Origin: Acinetobacter tjernbergiae DSM 14971 = CIP 107465
GTDB lineage: Bacteria > Pseudomonadota > Gammaproteobacteria > Pseudomonadales > Moraxellaceae
Length of the DNA: 64,000 nucleotides
Assembly: GCF_000374425.1 (NCBI RefSeq)
Contig: NZ_KB894354.1
Span: 186,001 to 250,000, forward strand
Direction: 5' to 3'
A model generated the notes under the pieces. It did no database searches. It was not told the DNA's origin and was given only the letters and a program-made list of their open reading frames with translations. The translations under genes and the position numbers were made by a program. Position 1 is the first letter of the stretch, and every line of letters starts with the position of its first letter. Of this stretch, positions 19,244 through 29,907 are shown in pieces.

Positions 19244-21268
19244 GTGAGCGAAAACCAACCTTTTGATTTAGTCACCAATTATCAACCTGCGGGTGATCAA
19301 CCACAGGCGATTGAAAAACTGGTCAGTGGTATTGACCAAGGTTTTCGTAAGCAATTGCTACTTGGCGTGACAGGGTCGGGAAAGACCTACACCATGGCAA
19401 ATGTTATTGCTCAAACGCAAAGACCAACCATCGTCATGGCGCATAATAAAACATTAGCAGCACAACTATATGGGGAATTTAAAGCATTTTTCCCAAATAA
19501 TGCGGTTGAGTATTTCGTCAGTTATTACGATTACTATCAACCAGAAGCATATGTTCCATCATCAGATACTTTTATCGAAAAAGACTCGGCGATTAATGAT
19601 CATATCGATCAGATGCGACTATCTGCCACGCGTTCGTTATTAGAACGTCGAGATGCCATTATTGTGGCATCCGTTTCTGCAATTTATGGTTTGGGTGATC
19701 CAAATGCTTATATGCAAATGCTTTTGCATATTGTGCAAGGTGATCGAATCAGTCGTGATGAGATTATTCGTCGTTTGGTTGAGATGCAATATACCCGTAA
19801 TGAACTGGAGTTCTTGCGCGGTACCTATCGTATTCGTGGTGAAATTATTGATATTTTCCCTGCAGAATCGGATAAGGATGCAATTCGGGTTGAGTTGTTT
19901 GATGATGAGGTTGACTCGATTCGTTGGTTCGACCCTTTAACTGGTAAATTGGTGCGTAAGGTTCCGCGTGTGACGATTTATCCAAAAAGCCACTACGTTA
20001 CGCCAAAAGATCATTTAACTCGTGCGATTGATACCATTAAAGATGAGTTAAAAGACCAACTCAAATTTTTTAAAGATCATGACAAATTATTAGAAGCGCA
20101 ACGTATTGAACAACGAACTCGCTATGATTTAGAAATGATGCAGCAGTTGGGTTATACCAATGGGATTGAAAACTATTCACGTCATCTTTCTGGGCGTACA
20201 GCTGGTGAAGCACCGCCAACCTTATTTGATTATATCCCAGAAGATGCTTTGCTGATTATTGATGAATCACATGTGACTGTTCCGCAAATTGGTGCAATGT
20301 ATAAAGGTGACCGTTCGCGTAAAGAAAATTTGGTCAATTATGGTTTCCGTTTACCAAGTGCCTTGGATAACCGTCCCATGAAATTTGAAGAGTGGGAGCG
20401 AATTGTTCCGACGACAGTCTTTGTGAGCGCAACTCCCGCACATTATGAACTGGAAAGATCAGAGCAAATTGTTGAACAAGTGGTACGACCAACTGGTTTG
20501 ATTGATCCTGAAATTGAAGTGCGTCCAGTGCTTACACAAGTCGATGATGTGCTGTCAGAGATTAATATTCGTAAGCATTTAAATGAACGGGTTCTCGTGA
20601 CGACTTTAACCAAACGCATGGCGGAAGATCTAACGTCTTATCTCAAAGAATACGGTGTCAAAGTTGCTTATCTGCATTCTGATATTGATACGGTGGAGCG
20701 AGTGAAGATTATCCACGAGTTGCGTTCAGGTGTTCATGATGTGTTGGTTGGAATTAACTTACTGCGTGAAGGTCTCGATATGCCAGAGGTTTCTTTGGTT
20801 GCGATTTTGGATGCAGACAAAGAAGGTTTCTTGCGTTCAGAACGGTCATTGATTCAAACCATTGGTCGAGCGGCTCGTAATGTGAAAGGGAAAGCGATTT
20901 TGTATGCTGACCGTATCACCGATTCGATGCGTAAGGCGATGGAGGAAACAGATCGCCGTCGTAATAAGCAAATCGAATTTAACCAGTTGCATGGCATTAT
21001 ACCGCGGAGTACGGTTCGTCAAATTGTTAAGGAAATCGATACAGGAGAGATTCTGACTGACGACCAAATTGATGAAAGTATATTGCAGCAAGCTCAGGCT
21101 ATGAGTGCAGATGAACAACATCTTTTATCTGATCCAAAGTTATTTGCGAAGCATATTACCAAACTTGAAAAAGAGATGTTAAAAGCCTCTAAAGAGTTGC
21201 AATTTGAACAAGCAGCAAGATTACGAGATGAAATTGTTCGCTTAAAAGCATATATGTTGCAATCATAA
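19244..21268 (+). CDS. uvrB: Excinuclease ABC subunit B
   Basis: DNA-damage recognition helicase-like subunit of nucleotide excision repair, working with UvrA and UvrC. The 674-residue product has Walker A GVTGSGKT, the beta-hairpin region with [12 protein letters not shown], the Walker B DESHVT, helicase motifs [16 protein letters not shown] and QTIGRAARN, and a C-terminal UvrC-binding UVR motif ([15 protein letters not shown]). I prefer the GTG at 19244 (MSENQPFDL, matching E. coli length, with AAAGAG upstream) over an in-frame ATG at 19211 that lacks a ribosome-binding site. No LexA-like box is evident. Confidence 0.95.
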   Translation: MSENQPFDLVTNYQPAGDQPQAIEKLVSGIDQGFRKQLLLGVTGSGKTYTMANVIAQTQRPTIVMAHNKTLAAQLYGEFKAFFPNNAVEYFVSYYDYYQPEAYVPSSDTFIEKDSAINDHIDQMRLSATRSLLERRDAIIVASVSAIYGLGDPNAYMQMLLHIVQGDRISRDEIIRRLVEMQYTRNELEFLRGTYRIRGEIIDIFPAESDKDAIRVELFDDEVDSIRWFDPLTGKLVRKVPRVTIYPKSHYVTPKDHLTRAIDTIKDELKDQLKFFKDHDKLLEAQRIEQRTRYDLEMMQQLGYTNGIENYSRHLSGRTAGEAPPTLFDYIPEDALLIIDESHVTVPQIGAMYKGDRSRKENLVNYGFRLPSALDNRPMKFEEWERIVPTTVFVSATPAHYELERSEQIVEQVVRPTGLIDPEIEVRPVLTQVDDVLSEINIRKHLNERVLVTTLTKRMAEDLTSYLKEYGVKVAYLHSDIDTVERVKIIHELRSGVHDVLVGINLLREGLDMPEVSLVAILDADKEGFLRSERSLIQTIGRAARNVKGKAILYADRITDSMRKAMEETDRRRNKQIEFNQLHGIIPRSTVRQIVKEIDTGEILTDDQIDESILQQAQAMSADEQHLLSDPKLFAKHITKLEKEMLKASKELQFEQAARLRDEIVRLKAYMLQS

Positions 21269-21388
21269 TCTCAGGTGAAAGTCCTCAAAAGTGATACATA
21301 TCGCAACAGTTTTTGTTTATAAAGTAGGCTATGTTTAAGAGCTAAATATATGACTATTGATAACAAATTTCTGTTTTGAGGATTTCCC

Positions 21389-21973
21389 ATGCCTTTTATT
21401 AAAAATTTCCCAAAAGCGAGTTGGCGCCTTGCAAAGATTGCGATTGGTGGGGCTGTCTTAACTGGGTTGGCTGTTGGAACCATTGCTTATGCACAAGCAA
21501 AACCGTTACCGACAGTAGATAAAATTGAACTCGATAAGTATTTGGGTGTTTGGTATGAGGTTGCACGTAAACCGATGTTTTTTGAACGTAAATGTGCCTA
21601 TAACGTTACAGCCACTTATACTTTAAATGAAAATGGCAATGTTGTTGTTGATAATAAATGTTATGACAGCGAAGGAAATTTACAGCGAAGTTTAGGTGAA
21701 GCATTTGTTGAAAATGCACCATTTAATACTAAACTTCGTGTTAGTTTTTTACCAGAAGGCGTACGTTGGATTCCTGTGGCGAGAGGTGATTATTGGATAT
21801 TAAAGTTAGACAATGATTATCAAACCGTGCTTGTGGGTGAGCCACGCCGTAAATATTTATGGGTGTTGTCACGTACACCTCAGCCGAAAAAAGAAATTAT
21901 TCATGAATATCTAAATTATGCCAAATCATTAGGCTATGATATTAGTGATGTGATTTACCCTGAACATCGTTAA
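21389..21973 (+). CDS. Lipocalin family protein (Blc-like), membrane-anchored or secreted
   Basis: Predicted carrier of lipophilic molecules in the envelope. The 194-residue protein has an N-terminal hydrophobic segment (residues 14-38, ending near AYAQA) that could be a signal peptide or an uncleaved anchor; there is no lipobox cysteine, unlike E. coli Blc. The lipocalin signature DKYLGVWYEVARKP follows, then FERKCAYNVTATYTL and the third motif region near LVGEPRRKYLWVLSRTP. Two cysteines (KCAYN and NKCYD) could form a disulfide. Terminated by a palindromic hairpin. Confidence 0.87.
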   Translation: MPFIKNFPKASWRLAKIAIGGAVLTGLAVGTIAYAQAKPLPTVDKIELDKYLGVWYEVARKPMFFERKCAYNVTATYTLNENGNVVVDNKCYDSEGNLQRSLGEAFVENAPFNTKLRVSFLPEGVRWIPVARGDYWILKLDNDYQTVLVGEPRRKYLWVLSRTPQPKKEIIHEYLNYAKSLGYDISDVIYPEHR

Positions 21974-21991
21974 ATCAGTTAGGCTTGTTGG

Positions 21992-22015
21992 AAACCATGC
22001 ATGCATGGTTTTTTT
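21992..22015 (+). terminator. Terminator after the lipocalin gene
   Basis: AAACCATG, loop CATG, CATGGTTT followed by T residues, 18 bases after the stop codon. Confidence 0.85.
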
Positions 22016-22078
22016 ATTTCTATATAGTAGATAATTCACGTTTTTGTTAACATAATCTCCCAATCACAAAGGCTTAAA

Positions 22079-23029
22079 ATGTTTAAAGGCATTGCTTATT
22101 CAGTTCTGGCATCGGTGACGTTTGGTGTTTTGTATTTTTATACGCAACTGCTTGGTGCATTGGATAGTGAACAAACTTTTGGTTGGCGTATCATTGCGAC
22201 TTTGCCATTTTTAACGCTGTTTATGTGGTTTAGTGGCGATTTGACTCATATCAAAACCATATTGAAGCGAATTTTAGCCAAACCAAGTTTATTACTGCTT
22301 TTAATGACAACTTCGCTGCTGACCTCAGCGCAATTATGGTTGTTTTTATGGGGACCTATGCATGGTCGTGGGTTACAAGTCTCTTTGGGATATTTCTTGT
22401 TGCCTTTGGTTCTTGTGCTTGCTGGAAGCTTTTTATATGGTGAGAAATTATCTAAGTTACAGTATCTCGCAGTATTTTTTGCAGTGTTTGGTGTTGGGCA
22501 TGAGATTTGGCGTTTAGGGACAATCGCATGGGAGACAGCTTTTGTTGCTTTAGGCTATGCAGCTTATTTCATTCTTCGTAAAAAAATTCAAACTGATCAC
22601 TTAGGTGGTTTTTGGTGGGATTTATTCCTGATCTTGCCAATTGCGATTTTCTTCACTCAAACGGGGGATACACCCTATTTAAAATTTGTAGAGCATCCAA
22701 GTCTAGGACTGGTCGTTTTAGGTCTTGGCTTATTCAGTGCAATTGGTTTGGGAAGTTATATTTTAGCGAGTCGTTATTTGCCGCTGATTATTTTTGGCTT
22801 ATTGGGCTATTTAGAACCCGTTTTATTGGCATTGGCTTCATTGATGCTCGGTGAAAAAATTGGTGAAGGTGAATGGTTGACCTATATTCCTATTTGGTTG
22901 GCCGTATTGGTGTTGGTGATAGAAGGGGCATTACACCTCTTAAAACAAAGACAACGAAAACAACAGTTGGAGTTGAATATCAAACAGTATTCCAAGCGTT
23001 TAGGTGATGATGAAGAGATTGGGCGCTGA
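22079..23029 (+). CDS. rarD: RarD-type EamA family transporter
   Basis: Inner-membrane drug/metabolite-superfamily exporter or permease, 316 residues with about ten transmembrane helices. The start KGIAYSVLASVTFGVLYFY, the segment FGWRIIATLPFL and the region VSLGYFLLPLVLVLAGSFLYGEKL match the RarD group of EamA proteins. Substrate is unknown for the group despite its name (chloramphenicol sensitivity). The C-terminus ends in a charged cytoplasmic tail. Monocistronic, followed by a terminator. Confidence 0.85.
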   Translation: MFKGIAYSVLASVTFGVLYFYTQLLGALDSEQTFGWRIIATLPFLTLFMWFSGDLTHIKTILKRILAKPSLLLLLMTTSLLTSAQLWLFLWGPMHGRGLQVSLGYFLLPLVLVLAGSFLYGEKLSKLQYLAVFFAVFGVGHEIWRLGTIAWETAFVALGYAAYFILRKKIQTDHLGGFWWDLFLILPIAIFFTQTGDTPYLKFVEHPSLGLVVLGLGLFSAIGLGSYILASRYLPLIIFGLLGYLEPVLLALASLMLGEKIGEGEWLTYIPIWLAVLVLVIEGALHLLKQRQRKQQLELNIKQYSKRLGDDEEIGR

Positions 23030-23031
23030 AT

Positions 23032-23050
23032 AAACCAGTTAAACTGGTTT
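23032..23050 (+). terminator. Terminator after rarD
   Basis: AAACCAGT, loop TAA, ACTGGTTT followed by T residues, immediately after the stop codon. Confidence 0.75.
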
Positions 23051-23071
23051 TTCTTGTTTTAATTTTGAATA

Positions 23072-23284
23072 TCAATAATAGCTTAAGTTTATGAGTAGAA
23101 ACATTAAGATACGACCATATTCTTTAGGTAGGCAGCCTACTTCGCCATTACAATTGAAGAATGGTTCTCCAAACCAAGAATAGGCAATATTTGTCAGAAC
23201 TAATCTGGTCATGCCAATAACACCCATCGATACTTCGCAAGCAAGGGGGATGCTGATGAGTAATAACCATAATTTAAAATTCAT
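23072..23284 (-). CDS. Small hypothetical membrane or secreted protein, 70 residues
   Basis: Unrecognised. The frame encodes a hydrophobic N-terminal segment (KLWLLLISIPLACEVSMGV), an aromatic middle with WFGEPFFNCNGEVGC and a second hydrophobic end. Three cysteines could allow a disulfide in the periplasm. There is no clear ribosome-binding site before the ATG. I keep it because the sequence has the layout of a small envelope protein and it fills the gap between rarD and GAPDH, but it may be noncoding. Confidence 0.4.
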   Translation of the reverse strand: MNFKLWLLLISIPLACEVSMGVIGMTRLVLTNIAYSWFGEPFFNCNGEVGCLPKEYGRILMFLLINLSYY

Positions 23285-23693
23285 TTTAGCTGTTTATGTG
23301 TTGTAGATAATTAGAGATTATTCTAAATACTTTATTCTTTTTATTTCATGTTTTTACATTAATTTATACGATTTCTCTCGCTAAATGATTTGTCATGTAT
23401 CGCTTCAGTTTTTGCTTATTCTTAGTATACTCTTTGGATCAAACAACGATAGCATTAAGTTATCAGTAAAACTGTTATTAAAGTTAAACAAACAGCATGC
23501 ATTTAGATGATTGCAAAAGGGTTTCCCTAAAATCACAAAAATAATTATAGGTATTTTATGAATTTATAGTCAATTAGGACAAAATCTTAGCTCAATTAAC
23601 AGCTTTTGATTCAATCTTGATGATAATTCCATTACAATTATGGCGTTTTAAAAATTCACGCCCAGTATAGATATTAAATTAGAGGACGTAACT
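23285..23693. promoter_or_regulatory. Intergenic region upstream of the GAPDH gene
   Basis: 409 AT-rich bases with no plausible gene. It must contain the GAPDH promoter; TTGATT at 23606-23611 and TACAAT at 23633-23638 are the closest hexamers but their spacing is too long, so I do not assign a start. Confidence 0.3.
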
Positions 23694-25151
23694 GTGAGCA
23701 AAGACACTATCGTTGCCCTACACGCAGAACATCAAGGCCGTTGGAAAAACCGTGAAGAAATCGCGGAACGCATGATTGCTTTGATTGGTCAATTATACCG
23801 TGAGAAAAATATTGTTGTTTCTGTTTACGGTCGTTCTTTAATAAACCGTTCAGTGATTCAAATTTTAAAATCACATCGCCGTACACGTATGCTTGATGTA
23901 GAACTTTCAGTTGTTCATACCTTCCCTATTTTGGAAGCGTTAATGAAAATTGAAAACATTGGTTCTGCTGAAGTTGATATCGGTAAACTTGCTGTTGAAT
24001 ATAAAAACCAAGGTGGTGATGTAGACGCTTTTGTTGCAAAAGCAGTTGAATCAATTGAAGGTAAAGCTAAAACAGAACAACCTAAAGATGTCGTTCTTTA
24101 CGGTTTTGGTCGTATCGGTCGTATCTTAGCGCGCTTAATCATCAGCCAATCTGGTTTAGGTCGTGGTTTAAGCCTTAAAGCGATTGTAGTTCGTAAATCA
24201 TCTGACGGTGACTTGGCGAAACGTGCTTCATTATTACGTCGTGACTCTATTCACGGTACTTTTGATGGTACGATTTCTGTTGATGAAGAAAATGAAGCAA
24301 TCATTGCAAACGGTCAATTCATTAAAGTAATTTATGCTTCAAGCCCAAGCGAAGTGGATTACACCGCTTACGGTATTGAAAATGCGCTTTTGATCGACAA
24401 TACAGGTAAATGGCGTGATGCTGAAGGTCTAAGCCAACACTTGAAATGTGCAGGTGTTGCACGTGTAGTATTGACTGCACCAAGTAAAGGCGAGATGAAA
24501 AACGTTGTATTTGGCGTAAACAACTCAGACATCTTAGATGAAGACAAAATTATCTCTGCTGCAAGCTGTACGACTAATGCAATTACACCTGTATTAAAAG
24601 TTTTAGATGACAAGTACAAAGTATTAAATGGTCATGTTGAAACAGTTCACTCATTCACCAATGACCAGAACTTAATTGATAACTATCACAAGGCTGACCG
24701 TCGTGGCCGTGCTGCAACATTGAACATGGTAATTACTGAAACTGGTGCTGCTAAAGCGGTTGCTAAAGCATTACCAGGTCTTAAAGGTAAGTTAACAGGT
24801 AACTCTGTACGTGTTCCTACACCAAACGTTTCACTTGCGATCTTGAACTTAAACTTAGAGAAAGAAGTTGATCGTGAAGAAGTGAACGAATACATTCGTC
24901 AAATCTCGATTAATTCTAGCCTACAAGGTCAAATTGGTTATACAAACTCGACTGAAGTTGTATCAAGTGACTTTATTGGTTCACGTACTGCAGGTGTGTT
25001 TGATGCGCAAGCAACAATCACTTCTGGTACACGTTTAACAGCATATGTTTGGTACGATAACGAAGTGGGTTATAGCTGCCAAGTATTACGTATCGCTGAA
25101 CAAATGTGTGGCGTAAGTTATACAAAAATTCCAGCTGAAACAAATGCGTAA
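23694..25151 (+). CDS. Glyceraldehyde-3-phosphate dehydrogenase, long form with N-terminal extension
   Basis: Catalyses the NAD(P)-linked interconversion of glyceraldehyde 3-phosphate and 1,3-bisphosphoglycerate. The 485-residue product is about 150 residues longer than classical GAPDH. An N-terminal helical domain (residues 1-130) precedes the Rossmann motif GFGRIGR at 137-143; the catalytic cysteine is Cys292 in AASCTTNAITP, and the family ends WYDNEVGYS. Translation begins at GTG with AGAGGA upstream. This long form occurs in Pseudomonas and relatives. Since Acinetobacter generally lacks a complete Embden-Meyerhof glycolysis, a gluconeogenic role is the likely one. Confidence 0.93.
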   Translation: MSKDTIVALHAEHQGRWKNREEIAERMIALIGQLYREKNIVVSVYGRSLINRSVIQILKSHRRTRMLDVELSVVHTFPILEALMKIENIGSAEVDIGKLAVEYKNQGGDVDAFVAKAVESIEGKAKTEQPKDVVLYGFGRIGRILARLIISQSGLGRGLSLKAIVVRKSSDGDLAKRASLLRRDSIHGTFDGTISVDEENEAIIANGQFIKVIYASSPSEVDYTAYGIENALLIDNTGKWRDAEGLSQHLKCAGVARVVLTAPSKGEMKNVVFGVNNSDILDEDKIISAASCTTNAITPVLKVLDDKYKVLNGHVETVHSFTNDQNLIDNYHKADRRGRAATLNMVITETGAAKAVAKALPGLKGKLTGNSVRVPTPNVSLAILNLNLEKEVDREEVNEYIRQISINSSLQGQIGYTNSTEVVSSDFIGSRTAGVFDAQATITSGTRLTAYVWYDNEVGYSCQVLRIAEQMCGVSYTKIPAETNA

Positions 25152-25165
25152 TTTGTAAGAGCGGT

Positions 25166-25195
25166 AAAAAGGAGCTTATATTAAGCTCCTTTTTT
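25166..25195 (+). terminator. Terminator after the GAPDH gene
   Basis: AAAAAGGAGCTTA pairs with TAAGCTCCTTTTT around a three-base loop and continues into T residues. Confidence 0.88.
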
Positions 25196-25275
25196 ATATC
25201 TATTTGAATCTAAGTCATTGTGTTTTAATTTATCGTATGTTTAATTATGTTTCTAATAAATAAAAGTGTTTCATA

Positions 25276-25743
25276 ATGAAAAAATATATATTCACTATTT
25301 TAGTTGCAAGTATCAGCATGCATATACATGCAAATCCTCAAACTTTTGATTTAACGCCAGTTTTACAAGATCGTTATGAAAAAGATTGTGCAGTTCGCTT
25401 TGATTATGACTTATATAAATTTCCTGATATTTCGAAAAAACTACAAGCCTATGTAGTCAAGAATGAATTGGAGGAAGAACCTGCCTTTGTTAGTAATGTT
25501 TTTATATTGAAAAATGTGGAATATCGGGGTGTACCCGTTACTAAGATAGAGTTCTCGTATGGGAATCTAGCTAAACAAATGAATCAAGCTCTATATTTCG
25601 ATCTTTCAACCGCAAAAGCGAAACAGAGCTTTAGTAAAATTCAATTTAAGCGTAAGCAAACTAAAGCAGATGCAAGCCTAGATATTACCAAAGAGGGGAA
25701 TATGACATCTGTATATTGCTCTTGGACAGATCAAAAAAACTAG
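25276..25743 (+). CDS. Hypothetical secreted protein, 155 residues
   Basis: I do not recognise the family. The first 19 residues (KKYIFTILVASISMHIHAN) form a Sec signal peptide with cleavage likely after HAN or AHA-like ending. The mature part has two cysteines (KDCAVRF and VYCSW) that could form a disulfide, mixed alpha/beta character and a strongly basic patch (FKRKQTK). It stands between GAPDH and the repeat-protein pair, 126 bases before the latter, and could be its own unit. Probably periplasmic. Confidence 0.65.
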   Translation: MKKYIFTILVASISMHIHANPQTFDLTPVLQDRYEKDCAVRFDYDLYKFPDISKKLQAYVVKNELEEEPAFVSNVFILKNVEYRGVPVTKIEFSYGNLAKQMNQALYFDLSTAKAKQSFSKIQFKRKQTKADASLDITKEGNMTSVYCSWTDQKN

Positions 25744-25869
25744 ATACCGTCTGTGGGGGTATTTAGAAACACGAATACTCCTTATTAATCTTAATCGTAC
25801 AAAATAAGGGCTGAACAACATAGATAAATGAATGAAAATAACTGCATAGGAAAATAGTTCGATAAGGAT

Positions 25870-26616
25870 ATGTCATTGTTGCAGTTGAAGCGTTTATTTG
25901 TAGTTTTTGCTCTTATTGTTGTCGCAAACTTATGTGGTGTATATATTGCCATGTGGGTATTTAAACATTTTAATATTTATATTCCATTGAAAAATCAAGA
26001 TGTCGCGATTGATTTACAGGAACCCCTACAAGTAAGCGTAAAGGTCAAAGATGCTTTAAATGTCGATGTAAATGGGCGCGTTGATGCAAAAATTCCAATT
26101 GATGAGCAGCTCAATGTTCCTTTAACTCAAACACTCACCCCCCGAGTTTATTTCGATAACTTAGTTCCAATTAGTACTACAATTCCTGTAAAAGAAACCA
26201 TTAAAGTAAATCAAAGTTTACCGATTGATACCAAGGTTCAAGTCAAGATTTTGGGTCAGGAGGTCACTTTACCTTTAAAGGGTTCGATTCCTTTAAACTT
26301 AGATGTTCCAATTGATATTCAAGTACCATTACAACAGAAAGTACATTTAAAATTCGATGCACCTGTTCGCACTGTTTTGAAGGAAAACTTAAATATTCCT
26401 TTGAAAGCTCAGCTAAATGCCAATATTCCAATTCAAGGAAAATTAAATGTCCCGATTACATCGGAACTTAATGCTTCGGTAGATGTAAAAAATACGTTGC
26501 CAGTAAAAATCGCGAAGGGAGAGCTGAAAATTCCTTTATCAACAATGCGTTTAAATCGGATTGAAGACCAGCACGCAGGAGTACCTAATACACAGCAACC
26601 TATTAAAGGTGAATGA
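25870..26616 (+). CDS. Single-pass membrane protein with short periplasmic [IVL]-P-[ILV] repeats, first of a pair
   Basis: Unknown function. The 248-residue protein has one N-terminal membrane segment (about 8-31) and then a long periplasmic region built from units of roughly 8-14 residues, each with a hydrophobic-Pro-hydrophobic core: NVPL, IPVK, LPID, LPLK, IPLN, VPID, VPLQ, IPLK, IPIQ, VPIT, LPVK, IPLS. Alternating polar/hydrophobic residues suggest an elongated beta structure. No cysteine in the repeat region. The stop overlaps the start of the next gene (ATGA), which encodes a shorter relative sharing PLNLDVP. An elongated periplasmic scaffold or lipid-groove role is only a guess. Confidence 0.75.
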   Translation: MSLLQLKRLFVVFALIVVANLCGVYIAMWVFKHFNIYIPLKNQDVAIDLQEPLQVSVKVKDALNVDVNGRVDAKIPIDEQLNVPLTQTLTPRVYFDNLVPISTTIPVKETIKVNQSLPIDTKVQVKILGQEVTLPLKGSIPLNLDVPIDIQVPLQQKVHLKFDAPVRTVLKENLNIPLKAQLNANIPIQGKLNVPITSELNASVDVKNTLPVKIAKGELKIPLSTMRLNRIEDQHAGVPNTQQPIKGE

Positions 26617-27296
26617 TGCTGATGATGAAATCTATGAAGAGTTTATTGATTAGCTTTGTCATACTCACGACTTTGGTTGCAATCTTGTTTTGGTTTTATC
26701 TTAATATCCAAGCATCGCTGATTGTTTCTGCTCAGCAAACTGATATTCGTTTGCCAGCGTCTCTTGCCACTAAAATTCAAGTCGGTGAGCATTTACGTGT
26801 CCGATCCGAAGGGATGTTAAAAACTGCTGTTGCTATTGATCGAAATTTACAGTTGCCTTTAAGAGGTAAATATTTGGCTGACTTAAGTTTTGAAGTAGAA
26901 ACACCGATTACCGTGAACATCAATTATGAAACGATGTTAAAAGTTGATGAGGTGATGCCTGTTCAGACCACGACGGATTTAATTTATCAGAGCAAATTAT
27001 TGCCAAAATTTCCCCTAAATCTAGATGTGCCTGTGAAATTGGATATTCCATTTCAACTTAAACGTAGTTATACCATTCCTGTAAAAATAGTATTTAATCG
27101 ACCTGTTTACTTTGCATTTGATGAATCAGTAAATTTGCCGATTAAACATGAGTTTAAAACGAATTTTTATATGAATGATGCGATTAATATGAGCAATATT
27201 TCATCTTTTAATGCACTTATGTTTAATTCGGTTCAACAGACCAAAGCAAATTTAGATATGCAAATGGATTTGCCATTGAAGAATGTCAAACCTTGA
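26613..27296 (+). CDS. Single-pass membrane protein related to the preceding gene, second of the pair
   Basis: Unknown function, 227 residues. It copies the architecture of its neighbour: a membrane segment near residues 9-30, then a periplasmic beta-like region with RLPAS, QLPLR, TPIT, MPVQ, then KFPLNLDVPVKLDIPFQ at 132-148, which aligns with PLNLDVPIDIQVPLQ (141-155) of the first protein, and TIPVK, RPVYF, LPIKH. The start overlaps the preceding stop by four bases, so the two are almost certainly translated together. Several ATGs near 26613 are possible starts. No terminator is evident after it. The two look like diverged paralogues. Confidence 0.75.
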   Translation: MMLMMKSMKSLLISFVILTTLVAILFWFYLNIQASLIVSAQQTDIRLPASLATKIQVGEHLRVRSEGMLKTAVAIDRNLQLPLRGKYLADLSFEVETPITVNINYETMLKVDEVMPVQTTTDLIYQSKLLPKFPLNLDVPVKLDIPFQLKRSYTIPVKIVFNRPVYFAFDESVNLPIKHEFKTNFYMNDAINMSNISSFNALMFNSVQQTKANLDMQMDLPLKNVKP

Positions 27297-27315
27297 TTAA
27301 TAAAATCCTATATGT

Positions 27316-28359
27316 TTATGATATAAAATAATTTATTTCGTAAAGGGTTTTCCCCTCAAAAGAGAATAGGCCCTGACGAGCTAAATGTTGTTTTTGCTTT
27401 CGATGATTTTTAAGTTGTGATGTTAGGTTTTTGCTTGCAATATTATAAAAAGAAATATTTTCGCTCCCCACTACTATCAAATGTTTATCAGTCGCATAAA
27501 TATGAAATATTTCTTGTCTTTGTTCAGGCATTTCCCAAAGTAAATCTGGATTTCCTTTCTTAAGTGATCGTATATGGACTCCTAATTTATTGATGGATTC
27601 ATATTCTTCATCGTCTCAAAGTTCAATATGCCATAAGGCGATAGTGTCATTGTCTAGCCAGCAAAGAGGTAAGTCCCAATTTTCTCTATAACAAAGTTTT
27701 TGTAAACTAGCCCCATCTTCACTTTCAAATGCATTTTTATTTAACCATTCAGAAAGTGACCATGTACGAGGTATACCAATTGGATGCCATATCCAACCAT
27801 CATCTAGAATATGTAGCCCATTGGGACTTACATACAATGCACCATGAAAATAATCTAAATAATGTTCAGGTTCATTTTGTTCATCATGAGATGCAATGTT
27901 CCGATGTGTTGTACTCTTATTGTTTGTCAGGTTAAAGGTTTCGAGTCTATTCCAGTCAGAGCGATAAATAACAATATCCTCATCTTGGATTCGAGTAAAA
28001 GCGATTGAAAAGGGAACTGTATCTTTGTGATAGTTTTTTCCATCTAAGCGCAAAATAATATTGCCTGTTTCTGTATTTAGAATGATGCCAAATTGTCCAT
28101 AATCAACAACGACTGCTACATATAAACCATTCATCGAGCTATGAAGTCGGTATTCAGATTGTTTGTAGCCATCCTTTTTTTCATTGACTAAGTCAGGGAG
28201 TTTAATCAGGGCAATATGCTTGAGTTGCTGAAGTTCAACTTCATAATGATATAAGTGTGCTTGTTCAGTTAAGATGATGAGAGCATTTGTTTGCTGAATT
28301 GGTGAAATTGCTAAAATTGAGCTTTCGAGTCGTTCTATTCGTATTTGATTTTGCTGCAT
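27316..28359 (-). pseudogene. Propeller-like hypothetical protein interrupted by an in-frame TGA
   Basis: The minus strand encodes 247 residues from the ATG at 28359 to a TGA at 27616-27618. The same frame then stays open for a further 99 codons to 27316 (reading DDEEYESINKLGVHIRS and so on), so the whole would be a 347-residue protein with one stop codon after residue 247. The sequence has repeated strand-turn patterns with tryptophans (YRSDWNRLE, DDGWIWHPIG, LCWLDND), suggesting a beta-propeller; I do not recognise the family. A TGG-to-TGA or CGA-to-TGA change would explain the break. The truncated product could still be made. Confidence 0.65.
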
Positions 28360-29892
<1,533 letters not shown>

Positions 29893-29907
29893 TGAACCGA
29901 GGAAAAA

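Noticed and set aside
27316..27531. A separate 71-residue gene on the minus strand
   Set aside because: It is in the same frame as the preceding 247-residue product and separated only by one TGA; better treated as the distal part of an interrupted gene.
27616..27618. The TGA as a selenocysteine codon
   Set aside because: No SECIS-like hairpin stands out right after it, no redox motif surrounds it, and a nonsense mutation is simpler.
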